Counted from the first letter of the stretch, positions 40,163-49,132 are shown. The stretch is 64,000 nucleotides of DNA from Deferrisoma camini S3R1 (GCF_000526155.1 NZ_JAFN01000001.1:996501-1060500); one strand, 5' to 3'. Translations and numbers: made by a program. Notes: a model not told the origin generated them from the letters alone.

Positions 40163-40978
40163 GTGGCGAGACCGGCCCGCTCGGAGCTCGAACGGCTCTA
40201 CGCCGCGCACCACCGCCCCGAGTTCCTTTGGCCCGATCCGCTCGTGTTCGCCCGCGGATGGGCGGATCCCCGGGACGGCGAGGTGGCCGCCCTGGTGGCG
40301 GCCGCGTTTGCGTACGGGCGGGTCGAGAAGATCCTGGAGGCCCTGGGGGAGATCTTCGGCCACCTGGGGGACCGGCCCAGGGAGGCCCTGGGCCGCGTTG
40401 CGCCCCGCGAGTGGCAGGAGCGGCTGGGGGGGTTCGCGTACCGGTTCCACAAGGGGGGCGACGTGGCCGTGCTGCTTCACCTGGTGGCCCAGGCCCTGGA
40501 GCGGTGGGGGACCCTCGCGGACCTGTTCGAAAGGTCGGATCCCGGCGACGATCTCAAGACGGCCCTGTCACGGTTCTCGCAGGCCGTTCTCGGCGGCGAC
40601 CCCCGTCCTCTCCTTCGGGAGCCCCGGCTGCCCCCCCGCCACCCGGTGCGCCACCTGCTGGCCTCCCCGGCGACCGGGGGGGCGGCGAAGCGGATGTGCC
40701 TGTTCCTGCGGTGGGTGGTGCGGCGCGACGCCCTGGACCCCGGGTACTGGCACGGCCGGGTGGATCCGGCCCGGCTGGTGGTCCCCCTCGACGCCCACGT
40801 GGCCCGCGTGGGGCGGGCCTTGGGGTTCACGGCCCGCAAGAGCAACGACTGGAAGACCGCGGTGGAGATCACCCACAGCCTGGCCGCGTACGATCCGGCC
40901 GACCCGGTGCGGTTCGACTTCTCGTTGTTCCGGTTCGGGATGGGGCGCTACGGGCCGGGTTCCGTCTGGAACGGGTAG
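40163..40978 (+). CDS. TIGR02757 family protein (DUF2400), function unknown
   Basis: The 271-residue protein has the family's opening ARSELERLYAAHHRPEFLWPDPLVF and DGEVAALVAAAFAYGRVEKI, and later KRMCLFLRWVVRRD, VPLDAHVARVGRALG and DPVRFDFSLFRFGMGRYG. I recognise this as the TIGR02757 family, widespread in Bacteroidetes and Deltaproteobacteria; a helix-hairpin-helix DNA-glycosylase-like fold has been suggested from such motifs (weak recollection). GTG 40163 or GTG 40142 could be the start; neither has a strong ribosome site. It converges on astB and overlaps its 3' end by 31 bases. Confidence 0.85.
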   Translation: MARPARSELERLYAAHHRPEFLWPDPLVFARGWADPRDGEVAALVAAAFAYGRVEKILEALGEIFGHLGDRPREALGRVAPREWQERLGGFAYRFHKGGDVAVLLHLVAQALERWGTLADLFERSDPGDDLKTALSRFSQAVLGGDPRPLLREPRLPPRHPVRHLLASPATGGAAKRMCLFLRWVVRRDALDPGYWHGRVDPARLVVPLDAHVARVGRALGFTARKSNDWKTAVEITHSLAAYDPADPVRFDFSLFRFGMGRYGPGSVWNG

Positions 40979-42387
40979 ACGGAACCGAGCCCGAGAAGGC
41001 GGGTGAGCTCGTCCAGGGCCGTGCGGGTCTCCCGGAGCAGTTGGGGGTCGGCCAGATCCTGAAACACCAGCCGATCGCGGTAGTGGCGGTTCACCCACCC
41101 GCGCAGCGCGACCGCCCGCTCGGGGGTCAGCATCACGCCGGGGTGCACGGCCGCCCGCTCGATCGGGGTCAGTACCACCCGCAGCCGCAGGCACGCCGGT
41201 CCCCCGCCGTTTCGCATGCTCTGGCGTACGTGGACGTAGTGTACCGCGCGGATCGGGCCGGGCCGCTCCACCAGTTCGGTCAGGATCTCCCGGGCCACGG
41301 CGTCGCGGCGGCACTCCGTGGGCGCCACCACGGCCATCCCTCCTTCGGGCAGGGTGAGGACCTGGCTGTTGAACAGGTAGGTGGCCACGGCCCGGGAGAG
41401 CGGAAGGCGTTTTTCGGAGACCACCTCGAGGTGCAGGGGGGTGCCGAACGCCGCCTCGAACCGCCGGGCGAGGCGGCGCGCCGCGGCCCGGTCGGCCCAG
41501 GCCTCGGAGTGGACGAGCAGGAAGTCCTCGTTGCCCACGGCCGCCACGTCGTTGTGGAACACCCCCGCGTCCACGGCCTTCGGGTCCTGGCGGACCAGCA
41601 CCACCCGCTCCGCCGGGAGTCCGTGGGACCGAATCAGGGCCTCCGAGGCCTCGCGGCTGTGACGGGCCGGAAACCGGGTGGGCTCCCGGCCCTCCACCCG
41701 CAACGCCCGGCGGCCGTACACGAACACCTCGATGCCGGGGGCGCCGTGGCCGGGGGCCAGCCGCATGTGGTTCGCGGCTCCCTCGTCCGCCATGGCCGGG
41801 TTCGGCGGAAGCGGGGGGTGAACCACGAACCGGTCGGGGTCGGAAAAGATCCGGCGCAGCAGCCGGTGGGTGAACGCCGCTTCCAACGATCGGTGGAAGT
41901 GGGAGACGAGGTTGGCCGGGGTGATGTGAACCCGGCCGTCCGCCGTGTCGGCCGACGGGCTCACCGTGGCCGCGTTGGCCGCCCACATGCTCGACGCGCT
42001 CGACACGGCCGCCAGAAGATCCGGGGCGTCCCGCAGACAGCGCGCCAGCACCTGCTCGTCGGTTCCGGTGAACCCCAGCCGACGCAGGGTCGGAACGTCC
42101 GGCCGTTCGTGGGGGGGGAGGACGGCCTGGGGCACTCCCAACCCGGCCACACGTTCCATCTTCCCGATCCCCTCCAGAGCCGCGGCCCGCGGATCGGAAG
42201 GGGCCCCCTGGTGGTCCATGGAGGCCAGGTTGCCGTACGCCAGCCCGCCGTAGTGGTGGGTGGGCCCGACCAGGCCGTCCAGTTGGAGTTCCACCGCGGC
42301 CGGGTCCGCGGCGCCCCCCGCCGGGTCCTTCCCCCGGGTGGGGCGGTCGACGCGATCCCCCCGTCCGCCCATGGAAGGTCCGCCCAT
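40948..42387 (-). CDS. astB: N-succinylarginine dihydrolase
   Basis: The 479-residue protein shows the AstB landmarks: LDGLVGPTHHYGGLAYGNLAS near 35-55, SMWAANAATVSPSADTADG near 133, HPPLPPNPAMADEGAANH near 195, VFHNDVAAVGNED with the catalytic His near 275, and MRNGGGPACLRLRV with the nucleophile Cys near 395. It converts succinylarginine to succinylornithine, releasing CO2 and 2 NH3. ATG 42387 overlaps the astA stop (TGATG); ATG 42372 is an alternative. The first 30 residues are a Gly/Arg-rich extension not usual in the family. It is the last gene of the four-gene operon. Confidence 0.95.
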   Translation of the reverse strand: MGGPSMGGRGDRVDRPTRGKDPAGGAADPAAVELQLDGLVGPTHHYGGLAYGNLASMDHQGAPSDPRAAALEGIGKMERVAGLGVPQAVLPPHERPDVPTLRRLGFTGTDEQVLARCLRDAPDLLAAVSSASSMWAANAATVSPSADTADGRVHITPANLVSHFHRSLEAAFTHRLLRRIFSDPDRFVVHPPLPPNPAMADEGAANHMRLAPGHGAPGIEVFVYGRRALRVEGREPTRFPARHSREASEALIRSHGLPAERVVLVRQDPKAVDAGVFHNDVAAVGNEDFLLVHSEAWADRAAARRLARRFEAAFGTPLHLEVVSEKRLPLSRAVATYLFNSQVLTLPEGGMAVVAPTECRRDAVAREILTELVERPGPIRAVHYVHVRQSMRNGGGPACLRLRVVLTPIERAAVHPGVMLTPERAVALRGWVNRHYRDRLVFQDLADPQLLRETRTALDELTRLLGLGSVYPFQTEPGP

Positions 42388-43412
42388 CACGCGCCGGCCG
42401 GAGCCGGTCGCAACGGGGCGCAGGCCACCGGCGCGCCGGGGGGAATCCGGAGGACCCCGAACCCCTCGGGCGGAAGCAGGGCCTCGGGGGCATCCCGGGG
42501 GAAGAGGGCCAGCACCACGGGGACGCCGGAAGGGTAGGGCGCCACGAGGTGAGGCACCCCGGCCGGACCCGGATCGCCGGAGGAGGCAGGAAGCACCCGG
42601 GTTTCGCGCACGGTCCGAATCTGGTCCCGCGGGCAGCCCACCAAGGGGCCGCCGTCGAAGATGTCCACGAAGCCCAGCGGGCGAAACCCCTCCTGGCGCA
42701 GCAGGGCAAGGGCCGGTTCCGTTTCCGGATGCACCCGCCCGATGACCCGTTGGGCCTCCTCGGGAAGGAGGGGCACGTAGATCGGATGGGCGGGCATCAG
42801 TTCCGAGATAATCCGCTTGTCCCGTACGCTCAGGTAATCGGCCTTGGGGAAGTCGAGGCCGAAGAAGTGGCGGCCGATGGCCTCCCAGAACGGGCACCGT
42901 CCCCGGTCGTCCACCACGCCGCGCATCTCGGCGATCACCTCCCGTTCGAACCGATGGGGCTGGCACGCCATGTACAGGAACCGGCCCAGGGACAGGAGCC
43001 GGCCATTGCCGTGCCGGCGGTGGGAGGGCGCCAGGTACAGGCTGCCGATCTCGCAGGGGCCGCTGTGCTCCCGAACCGGGTGCAGGCACCGAATCCGGCG
43101 CCGGATGCCCAGCACCTCGGACCGCAGCTCGTGGGTCTCGATCCGGTAGGTGTAGAACGGCTCGAACCCCCCCACCTTGGCGACAATGCCCGCGGTCCCG
43201 GCCAGGGCTCCCGTCCGACGGTCCTCCAGTACGAACAGATACGACTCCCCCCCCGGCCTGCGGACCTCGCGACCGAACACCTCGGCACCCTCCCACACCC
43301 GTTCGGCCAGGAGTTCGGGGTCCTTGGGGAGGCTCGTGAGACCGTGCCCGGAGCCGACAACGAGCTCCACGACACGGTCCAGGTCTTCCTTCCGGACCGG
43401 CCGAAACACCAT
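42387..43412 (-). CDS. astA: Arginine N-succinyltransferase
   Basis: The 341-residue protein begins MVFRPVRKEDLDRVVELV and has EIGSLYLAPSHRRHGNGRLL (acyl-CoA binding, GNAT-like), FWEAIGRHFFGLDFPKADYLS and ELMPAHPIYVPLLPEEAQ, all characteristic of AstA. It transfers succinyl from succinyl-CoA to the alpha-amino group of arginine, the first AST step. The start overlaps the astC stop (TGATG) and its stop overlaps the astB start, so the genes are tightly coupled. Length is typical. Confidence 0.95.
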   Translation of the reverse strand: MVFRPVRKEDLDRVVELVVGSGHGLTSLPKDPELLAERVWEGAEVFGREVRRPGGESYLFVLEDRRTGALAGTAGIVAKVGGFEPFYTYRIETHELRSEVLGIRRRIRCLHPVREHSGPCEIGSLYLAPSHRRHGNGRLLSLGRFLYMACQPHRFEREVIAEMRGVVDDRGRCPFWEAIGRHFFGLDFPKADYLSVRDKRIISELMPAHPIYVPLLPEEAQRVIGRVHPETEPALALLRQEGFRPLGFVDIFDGGPLVGCPRDQIRTVRETRVLPASSGDPGPAGVPHLVAPYPSGVPVVLALFPRDAPEALLPPEGFGVLRIPPGAPVACAPLRPAPAGA

Positions 43413-44821
43413 CACGGCGGGACCTCCCCTTCCCCGGGGGGACCTTGGGCGATCACCGCCTCCACCCGGTCGGCCACGGCGTCCAGGTCGGCGTAGGACA
43501 CGACAGGGGTGGGAACGAGGAACCGCACCCGGCAAGGGGCGTGGCCGGCCGTAAACGCCACCACGCCGGCTTCGAACAGCCTCCGGACCACGGCCCTGGC
43601 CGCGGTCGCTGAGCCGTCGAACGGGGTGAAAGCCACCATGGCCCCGATTCCGTAAGGCCCCCGGATCCCCCCGGGCATCCGACACTCCATCTGCTCGAAC
43701 CTCTCGGCGAGACGGAGGTGCACCCGGGCGTTGCCGCCGTCCGGGCCAAACAGGTCGGACTCCCTCAGCACCCGGAGCACGGCCAGGCCCACGCGGAACG
43801 ACGCGGTGGCCCCAGTGAACGTTTGGCTGAGCAGGCCGGTGGGGGGACGGTAGGCCTCCCGGAACAGGGTGGCGCACACCAGGGTCATCTTCCCCACCGT
43901 GACCAGGTCCACCAGGTCGTCGAGCCCGTAGTGCTGAAAGGCAAACGGCGCCAAGGTCCTCCCAAAGGTCTGGACCTCGTCCACCATCACGGCCACGCCG
44001 CTGTCCCGCAGTTCCGCCATGAGGACCCGGAAGAACTCCCCGTCCCCGGGGAATCCGCCCCGTTCCCCCTGAACGAGCTCGAACACCATGGCCGCGTGCC
44101 GCCCCGGATACCGGTCCAGGTGTGCGCGGAGGGCGGCCCGGGCCCTGTCGGTGCTGCCCCGGGGGTCTGTGGGCTCGAAGAACGGAACGTAGTCCACAGC
44201 CACGGTGGGGGGCAGCCCTTCGCGGTAGGCTGGACGGTCCGTGACCCAGGCCAGAGCCAGGGTTCTCCCCGCGAACCCACCTTCGAAGGCGAGGATGCGG
44301 TCGGCCGGCCGGTGCCGGTGGAACGCGAGCTTCAAGGCGTTCTCGTTGGCCATGGCCCCGCTGGTGGTGAAGAAGACGTGGTCCAACCCGGCCCCCCGGG
44401 CGTTGGCCAGGCCGAGGAGCTCCTCCGCAAACGAGAGCGCGAGGGAGGTTTGCTGGAGGTTGCCCTGCATGGCCATGTCCTCCAGGGCAGCGTCCAAACC
44501 TGCCTGGAGCACGAGGGGATGCCCGTGGCCCAGGAAGTGGACCCCGATCCCTCCGATCATGTCGTACTTCACGCTTCCGTCCGCCAGCTCGACGAACGGC
44601 CCCCGCCCCACGCCGGAGCCGAGGTAGGGCAGGGCTAGAGGGGCGCCCCGGAGCTCTCCCCACCGTTGCACCGCTTCGGATGCCTGCACCGATAGGGCGG
44701 GGTCGGGGGCCCGGATCCCCGTGATCCGGGCCTGCACGTCGCCCACGGCCCCGGCGAGGAGCCGTCGGGCCTCCCGTACCCGCGGGTCGGTGCGCAAGAT
44801 GTCGGCCGACAGCCTGCTCAC
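43412..44821 (-). CDS. astC: Class III aminotransferase, succinylornithine/acetylornithine type
   Basis: The 469-residue PLP enzyme has FTTSGAMANENALKLAFHRH (cofactor phosphate site), FEGGFAGRTLALAWVT, VDEVQTFGRT and the Schiff-base Lys in VTVGKMT near 300. It likely moves the delta-amino group of succinylornithine to 2-oxoglutarate. The protein is longer than E. coli AstC (about 406) by an N-terminal extension of about 60 residues (RTDPRVREARRLLAGAV), a feature of some lysine- or putrescine-type class III enzymes, so the exact substrate is less sure. GTG 44821 overlaps the M20 gene stop (GTGA). Confidence 0.85.
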   Translation of the reverse strand: MSRLSADILRTDPRVREARRLLAGAVGDVQARITGIRAPDPALSVQASEAVQRWGELRGAPLALPYLGSGVGRGPFVELADGSVKYDMIGGIGVHFLGHGHPLVLQAGLDAALEDMAMQGNLQQTSLALSFAEELLGLANARGAGLDHVFFTTSGAMANENALKLAFHRHRPADRILAFEGGFAGRTLALAWVTDRPAYREGLPPTVAVDYVPFFEPTDPRGSTDRARAALRAHLDRYPGRHAAMVFELVQGERGGFPGDGEFFRVLMAELRDSGVAVMVDEVQTFGRTLAPFAFQHYGLDDLVDLVTVGKMTLVCATLFREAYRPPTGLLSQTFTGATASFRVGLAVLRVLRESDLFGPDGGNARVHLRLAERFEQMECRMPGGIRGPYGIGAMVAFTPFDGSATAARAVVRRLFEAGVVAFTAGHAPCRVRFLVPTPVVSYADLDAVADRVEAVIAQGPPGEGEVPP

Positions 44822-46014
44822 GGCACGGCCCCCGCCGAACGACCACCGGGACGACGGGCGGCATCCAGGGTTCGTAAGAACTCCGTCACCAACTCGATCC
44901 GTTCCTCCAGGCTGTGCAGGTCCACCCACTCCTCCGGGGTGTGCATGCCGTCTCCACGGGGACCGAGGCCGTCGGCGCACGCAAGCCCTGCGGCCGACAG
45001 CAGGTTCGCGTCCGACACCCCCCCGCTGGGCGCCCAGCGGAGCGGCCGACCGGACCGGCCGGCGCATTCCGCCAATCGTTCGTACAGGGCCAGGGTGCGA
45101 TCGTCGAGGCGTCTCGGCGGTCGGCCGAACTCCCCGTGGATTTCGAGCCGCACGCCGTAACGTGCCTCGATCCGCGCGTGAATTCGGGTGAGCCCCTCGG
45201 TGAACCGCTGCACGTCCAGCGGGTCCCGGCACCGTACGTTCCACCGGGCCACCGCGCGCTCCGGGATCACGTTGACCGCCTCCCCGCCCCGGATCTCCCC
45301 CACGTTGACGCGAACCCCGGGGGTGTCTCCGGCCCACCGTTCCAGCTCCACCACGAGAGCGGCCAGGGCGTGCACGGCATTTCGGCCCTCGTCCGGGTTG
45401 CGGCCCACGTGGGCCCGGCGGCCGTGGACCACCACCGTGAAGTTGCCCGACCCCATCCGGTCGGACACCAGCGCGCCGTCCGAGTGGGAGGGCTCGAACA
45501 CCAGGGCCGCCTCATACCGGGCGGCCCGGGAGACCAGGAGTGGAGCCGAGGCAGGGGATCCGAGTTCCTCGTCGGGGGCGATCCAGACCCCCCAGCCCAC
45601 GGCCGGCTCCGGAAGGTCGCCGGACTCGAACCGGCGAAGGGCTTCCCAGGCCACGGCGATGCCGCCCTTGGCGTCGAGGGCGCCGACTCCCCACAGGGCG
45701 GGGCGACCGCGGTGGATGCCGCGCTCGGGGGGGCGGGCCGGGGGGAGGGCAGTGTCGGCATGGGCCACGAGCAGGACCTGGGCAGGGGCCGTGGGCCGCT
45801 TGACGGCCCACAGGGCGGGCCCCACGGCCACCCTCACGGCCCGGCCGTCTTCGTCCCAGGTGTTCCAGGGGTCGAGGGAGACCAGATCCACGCGGGCACC
45901 GAGGGAACGGAACAGGGGGGCGAGGCCGGCGACCATCCTCCGGACCCCGGCGGGGTCCCGGCTCCAGGACGCCGCCCGCACCCACTGCTCGAGCGTTCGG
46001 AACAGGTCGTCCAT
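44818..46014 (-). CDS. M20-family metallohydrolase (candidate desuccinylase of the arginine pathway)
   Basis: The 398-residue protein has the M20 metal ligands HADTALP (His and Asp near 87-89), GALDAKGGIAVAWEALRR (bridging Asp), PDEELGSPAS (general-base Glu) and a dimerisation domain beginning VVVHGRRAHVGRNPDEGRNA. The final metal His is in GDGMHTPEEWVDL. M20 enzymes such as ArgE and DapE remove acyl groups from amino acids. As first gene of an operon with astC, astA and astB, it probably desuccinylates a pathway intermediate in place of AstE, which belongs to a different (M14) family. That role is inference. It should be cytoplasmic, since no signal is seen. Confidence 0.88.
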   Translation of the reverse strand: MDDLFRTLEQWVRAASWSRDPAGVRRMVAGLAPLFRSLGARVDLVSLDPWNTWDEDGRAVRVAVGPALWAVKRPTAPAQVLLVAHADTALPPARPPERGIHRGRPALWGVGALDAKGGIAVAWEALRRFESGDLPEPAVGWGVWIAPDEELGSPASAPLLVSRAARYEAALVFEPSHSDGALVSDRMGSGNFTVVVHGRRAHVGRNPDEGRNAVHALAALVVELERWAGDTPGVRVNVGEIRGGEAVNVIPERAVARWNVRCRDPLDVQRFTEGLTRIHARIEARYGVRLEIHGEFGRPPRRLDDRTLALYERLAECAGRSGRPLRWAPSGGVSDANLLSAAGLACADGLGPRGDGMHTPEEWVDLHSLEERIELVTEFLRTLDAARRPGGRSAGAVP

Positions 46015-46045
46015 GGAACCCGGGCGTACCGGCGAACCGTTCCCC

Positions 46046-46375
46046 TTACCGCCGTACGACCAGGTCCAGCCCGACCAGCCGGTCGTCCCTCCGGGTGTAC
46101 TTGAGGCGGGCCGTGGTTCCGATCTCGACCTCGGACAGCCGAATCTCCCGGCCGTCGATTCGGGGCCTCACCGCCTCGTCCAGGGTCACCCCCACCGTGA
46201 GATCTCCCTTGGGCGTGGGGACCTCGAGCACCACGGTCCGGTACGACACGTCCACGGCGCTGACCCGGCCCTCGACGACCCGGACCTCTCCGGGTCGGAT
46301 GGTGGCCGCCCAGGAGGGCGTGGTGAGGACGGCGGCGAGCAGTAGAAGCCACAAGCCCCTTCGAAGCGCGATCAT
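46046..46375 (-). CDS. Small secreted beta-rich protein
   Basis: The 109-residue precursor has a signal peptide (LWLLLLAAVLTTPSWA, cut near 23). The mature 86 residues are nearly all beta strand (VVEGRVSAVDVSYRTVVLEV, LTVGVTLDEAVRP), suggesting a small OB-like barrel as in DUF5666-type periplasmic proteins. AAAGGAGG precedes the ATG. It sits between htrA and the arginine operon with a terminator upstream of it. Function unknown. Confidence 0.8.
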   Translation of the reverse strand: MIALRRGLWLLLLAAVLTTPSWAATIRPGEVRVVEGRVSAVDVSYRTVVLEVPTPKGDLTVGVTLDEAVRPRIDGREIRLSEVEIGTTARLKYTRRDDRLVGLDLVVRR

Positions 46376-46451
46376 GGCGACCTCCTTTCCCTGGGGAGAA
46401 AGAACCGTCGAACCGCACCACGAACCGTAGCGGATCCCAAGGGGTTGTCAA

Positions 46452-46477
46452 CCGGGCGCGGCTCCCGCCGCGCCCGG
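46452..46477 (-). terminator. Terminator after htrA
   Basis: A perfect 10-bp stem (CCGGGCGCGG / CCGCGCCCGG) with a six-base loop lies 20 bases after the htrA stop. The T run after it on the minus strand is short (TTGAC), so efficiency is uncertain. Confidence 0.6.
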
Positions 46478-46497
46478 CGATCCTACCGTCCGACCGG

Positions 46498-47907
46498 TCA
46501 CTTGGTCAGGGGCACCACCACGTACAAGGTGCCGGCGCCCCGTTTGATCAGGAACAGCACGCTCTCCTTGCCCTTGGACTCCGCCAGGGCCTTGCGGTAG
46601 GCGTCCAGGTCGGGCACCTCCTGCTGGTTGACCTCGAGGATCACGTCGCCCCGACGGATGCCCGCCTGGGCCGCGGGGCTGCCCGGGACCACCCCCGACA
46701 CCACCAGGCCCTCGTCGGTGTCCAGGCCGAGGTGTTTCTGGAGCTCCGGGGTGATCTCCTGCACCGTGAGCCCCAGGTCCTCCTGGATGCGGGCCTCGCC
46801 GGCCAGCTCCTCCTCCTTGAGCTCGCCCAGGGTCACCTCGAACGTTTTGCGCTTGCCCTTGCGCAGGACCACCACCTCCACCTTGCTACCCGGGGCGTGC
46901 TCGGCCACGATCCGGGGGAGCTGGTGCATCTTGTCGATGGCCTGTCCGTCGAACTCCACGATGATGTCGCCCCGGCGAAGCCCGGCCTTGTCCGCGGGGC
47001 CGTCCTCCACCACGTCGGAGATCAACGCGCCCCGGGGGGCCTTCAGACCGAACTGCTCGGCCAGGTCCTTCGTGACCTCCTGGATCATGACGCCAAGCCA
47101 CCCGCGGGTGACCTTGCCGCGCTCTTTGAGCTGGGGCACGATCTCCTTGGCCATGTTCACGGGGATGGCGAAGCCGATCCCGGTGCCCCCCGCCACGATG
47201 GCGGTGTTGATGCCCACCACCCGGCCCTCCATGTCAAACAGGGGGCCGCCCGAGTTGCCCGGGTTGATCGCCGCGTCGGTCTGGAGGAAGTTGTCGTAGG
47301 GACCGGCACCGATCACCCGCTGTTTCGCGCTGATGATCCCGGCCGTGACGGTGTGCCCGTACCCGAAGGGGTTCCCGATGGCGATCACCCAATCCCCCAC
47401 CCGGATCTTGTCGCTGTCGCCCACCCGGACCGGGTGGAGCTCGACCCCCTCGGGGTCGATCTTGATCACGGCGAGGTCCGTCTTGGGGTCGGTCCCGACG
47501 ATCCGCGCCTCGAACTCGTGCTCGTCCGAGAGCCGGACGACGATCTCGTCCGCGCTCTCCACCACGTGGTTGTTGGTCAGGATGTAGCCCTCACGGTCCC
47601 AGATGAACCCCGACCCCAGGCTCTGGGTCTTGAACTCCCGGGGCTGGTCCCCAAAGAACCGGTCGAAGAAGTCGTCGCCGAAGAACCGGCGGAACGGGTC
47701 GTTGGGCCCGAACCGCGGCAGGTTGCGGAACATCCTTCGGGTCTTCACCACCTTGGTGGTGGAGATGTTGACCACGCTGGGTTTGAGCTTCTCCACGAGG
47801 GGCGCGAAGCTCTCCGGCGCCCCTCGGGCCGCAGCGGTCGGGGGGAGAGCGAGGAGGGGGCTCAGGAACAGGGCGAGCACGACCCAAACGAACGTCCGAC
47901 GATTCAT
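46498..47907 (-). CDS. htrA: Periplasmic serine protease/chaperone of the HtrA (DegP/DegQ/MucD) family
   Basis: The 469-residue precursor has a signal peptide (FVWVVLALFLSPLLALPPTA). The trypsin-like domain carries the triad His114 (TNNHVV), Asp144 (KTDLAVIK) and Ser219 (NPGNSGGPLF). Two PDZ domains follow, at about 270-365 and 380-465. It degrades or refolds damaged envelope proteins. The Phe/Arg-rich LA-loop region (NLPRFGPNDPFRRFFGDDFF) is typical of Deltaproteobacterial and Pseudomonas MucD proteins. AAGGAGG precedes the ATG. It is monocistronic, and no CpxR or sigma-E site can be identified. Confidence 0.96.
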   Translation of the reverse strand: MNRRTFVWVVLALFLSPLLALPPTAAARGAPESFAPLVEKLKPSVVNISTTKVVKTRRMFRNLPRFGPNDPFRRFFGDDFFDRFFGDQPREFKTQSLGSGFIWDREGYILTNNHVVESADEIVVRLSDEHEFEARIVGTDPKTDLAVIKIDPEGVELHPVRVGDSDKIRVGDWVIAIGNPFGYGHTVTAGIISAKQRVIGAGPYDNFLQTDAAINPGNSGGPLFDMEGRVVGINTAIVAGGTGIGFAIPVNMAKEIVPQLKERGKVTRGWLGVMIQEVTKDLAEQFGLKAPRGALISDVVEDGPADKAGLRRGDIIVEFDGQAIDKMHQLPRIVAEHAPGSKVEVVVLRKGKRKTFEVTLGELKEEELAGEARIQEDLGLTVQEITPELQKHLGLDTDEGLVVSGVVPGSPAAQAGIRRGDVILEVNQQEVPDLDAYRKALAESKGKESVLFLIKRGAGTLYVVVPLTK

Positions 47908-48062
47908 TTCGCATCACCTCCTTCAGGGCTCGCAAGGTCCGACGGGACGGGGAACGGCACCGGACGCGGCCGGCGCCCGCGGCCGGGGCGGCCCCAATAT
48001 AAGGCCACCGGATGAGGAAGCAATGAGGCCCGGGTTAAAAGCCCGTGAGAACCCGGCGTGGA

Positions 48063-48644
48063 TCAGGCGGTAAGGCGCTCCAGGATGCGGTGGGCCACCG
48101 CGGGCAGGTCGGTTTCCGCCCTGGGGTCGTCGGCCACCCTGCCACGCTCGTCCACGTTCTCCAGGAACAGGTTCGCCACGCCCTCGATCCCGAGGACCTC
48201 GAACCAGGCGTCCACGATCCGGTGGAGGCAGGTGAACACCGAGTGGGAGGGGCTGCCGGCCGTGGCCAGCAGGGCACCGGCACGGCGGCGCCGGGGCCGC
48301 CGGTTGAGGAGGTTCACCCGAGCCCAATGGCACTGGAACCGGTCGATCACGGCCTTCAGGGGGGCGGGCGGGCCCAGGAAGTAGACCGGGCTGCCCACCA
48401 CCAACGCCGCGGCCCGGTCCACCGCCCGATACACGCCGGGCATGTCGTCGTCGCGGATCACGCACTCTCCGGTCTCGGCGCATCCTCCGCACCCGACGCA
48501 CGGTCGGACCCGCAGGTCGGCGCAGCGCAACCGCGCCACCGGCGTGCCGGCGTGCTCAAAGGCGGCGGCCAGCCGGTCGAGGAGGAGGTCGGTGTTGCCG
48601 CCGCGGCGGGGGCTGCCGTAGACCAGCAGGACCTGCTCTCCCAT
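48063..48644 (-). CDS. NAD(P)H-dependent FMN reductase / iron-sulfur flavoprotein-like
   Basis: The 193-residue flavodoxin-fold protein has the FMN phosphate loop YGSPRRGGNTD at about 9-19 and SPVYFLGPPAPLKAVIDR near 93. CVGCGGCAETGEC (about 50-62) is the compact cysteine motif of the Isf-type family, which can hold a 4Fe-4S cluster. It should reduce a quinone, ferredoxin or oxidant using FMN. ATG 48644 is the clear start of the fold; a longer upstream frame is not supported. It is alone, between htrA and a long hairpin element. Confidence 0.88.
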   Translation of the reverse strand: MGEQVLLVYGSPRRGGNTDLLLDRLAAAFEHAGTPVARLRCADLRVRPCVGCGGCAETGECVIRDDDMPGVYRAVDRAAALVVGSPVYFLGPPAPLKAVIDRFQCHWARVNLLNRRPRRRRAGALLATAGSPSHSVFTCLHRIVDAWFEVLGIEGVANLFLENVDERGRVADDPRAETDLPAVAHRILERLTA

Positions 48645-48717
48645 CGTTCCAGCCTCCCAGCGGAACCCAGGGGGGGTAGTAGTGTTCCGTTTCGCAAAAA
48701 CGTATACGGATTGCTTC

Positions 48718-48876
48718 GGTGGGGCTGGGGGCTCCGACGAAGCGCGACGGCCGAGCAGCTTGGGCCGCCCGGCGCCAGGGGAGCGGCCGCGGCGCGTGCC
48801 CTCACGCGCCGCAGCGGACCGCGCCGAGGCGGCCCCTGCGAGGCCGTTCAGCGAAGGAGGGGCCCCCAGCCCCACC
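48718..48876. repeat. Long imperfect inverted repeat able to form a hairpin of about 160 nt
   Basis: The outer arms GGTGGGGCTGGGGGC (48718-48732) and GCCCCCAGCCCCACC (48862-48876) pair fully. Inner pairs include GGGCCGCC/GGCGGCCC (48762-48769 with 48828-48835) and a perfect 10-bp tip GCGGCGCGTG/CACGCGCCGC with loop CCCT (48799-48802). It fills most of the 48645-48952 gap. It could be a structured RNA, a cruciform site or a decayed palindromic mobile element. No protein frame with credible motifs is seen here. Confidence 0.6.
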
Positions 48877-48952
48877 CCTTGGGAACAGCACGGAATTTCC
48901 GGAGCACGACAAGTAGTACCAGAAGGGCAGGGGGGGGCAAGGGGCGGCCGGG

Positions 48953-49132
48953 CTACTGGAGGGTCTCGGGATCGGGAGGGGTTTCGGACTCGTCCTCCTC
49001 GGCCGGGATCCGGTAGTCCTCGCGGAGCCACCGGCCCAGATCGGTGAGCCGGCAGCGTTCGGAGCAGAAGGGGCGGTACGGGTTGTCCTTCCAGACAACC
49101 GGTGCCTTGCAGGTGGGGCAGCGCACGGTCAT
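48953..49132 (-). CDS. yacG: DNA gyrase inhibitor YacG
   Basis: The 59-residue protein has the YacG zinc ribbon: CPTCK (Cys5, Cys8) and FCSERCR (Cys23, Cys27), then LTDLGRWLREDYRIP and an acidic tail. In E. coli YacG binds GyrB and blocks DNA binding. The start is the ATG giving MTVRCPTC. It lies between the hairpin element and an ExeA-like ATPase gene. Length is typical. Confidence 0.93.
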   Translation of the reverse strand: MTVRCPTCKAPVVWKDNPYRPFCSERCRLTDLGRWLREDYRIPAEEDESETPPDPETLQ

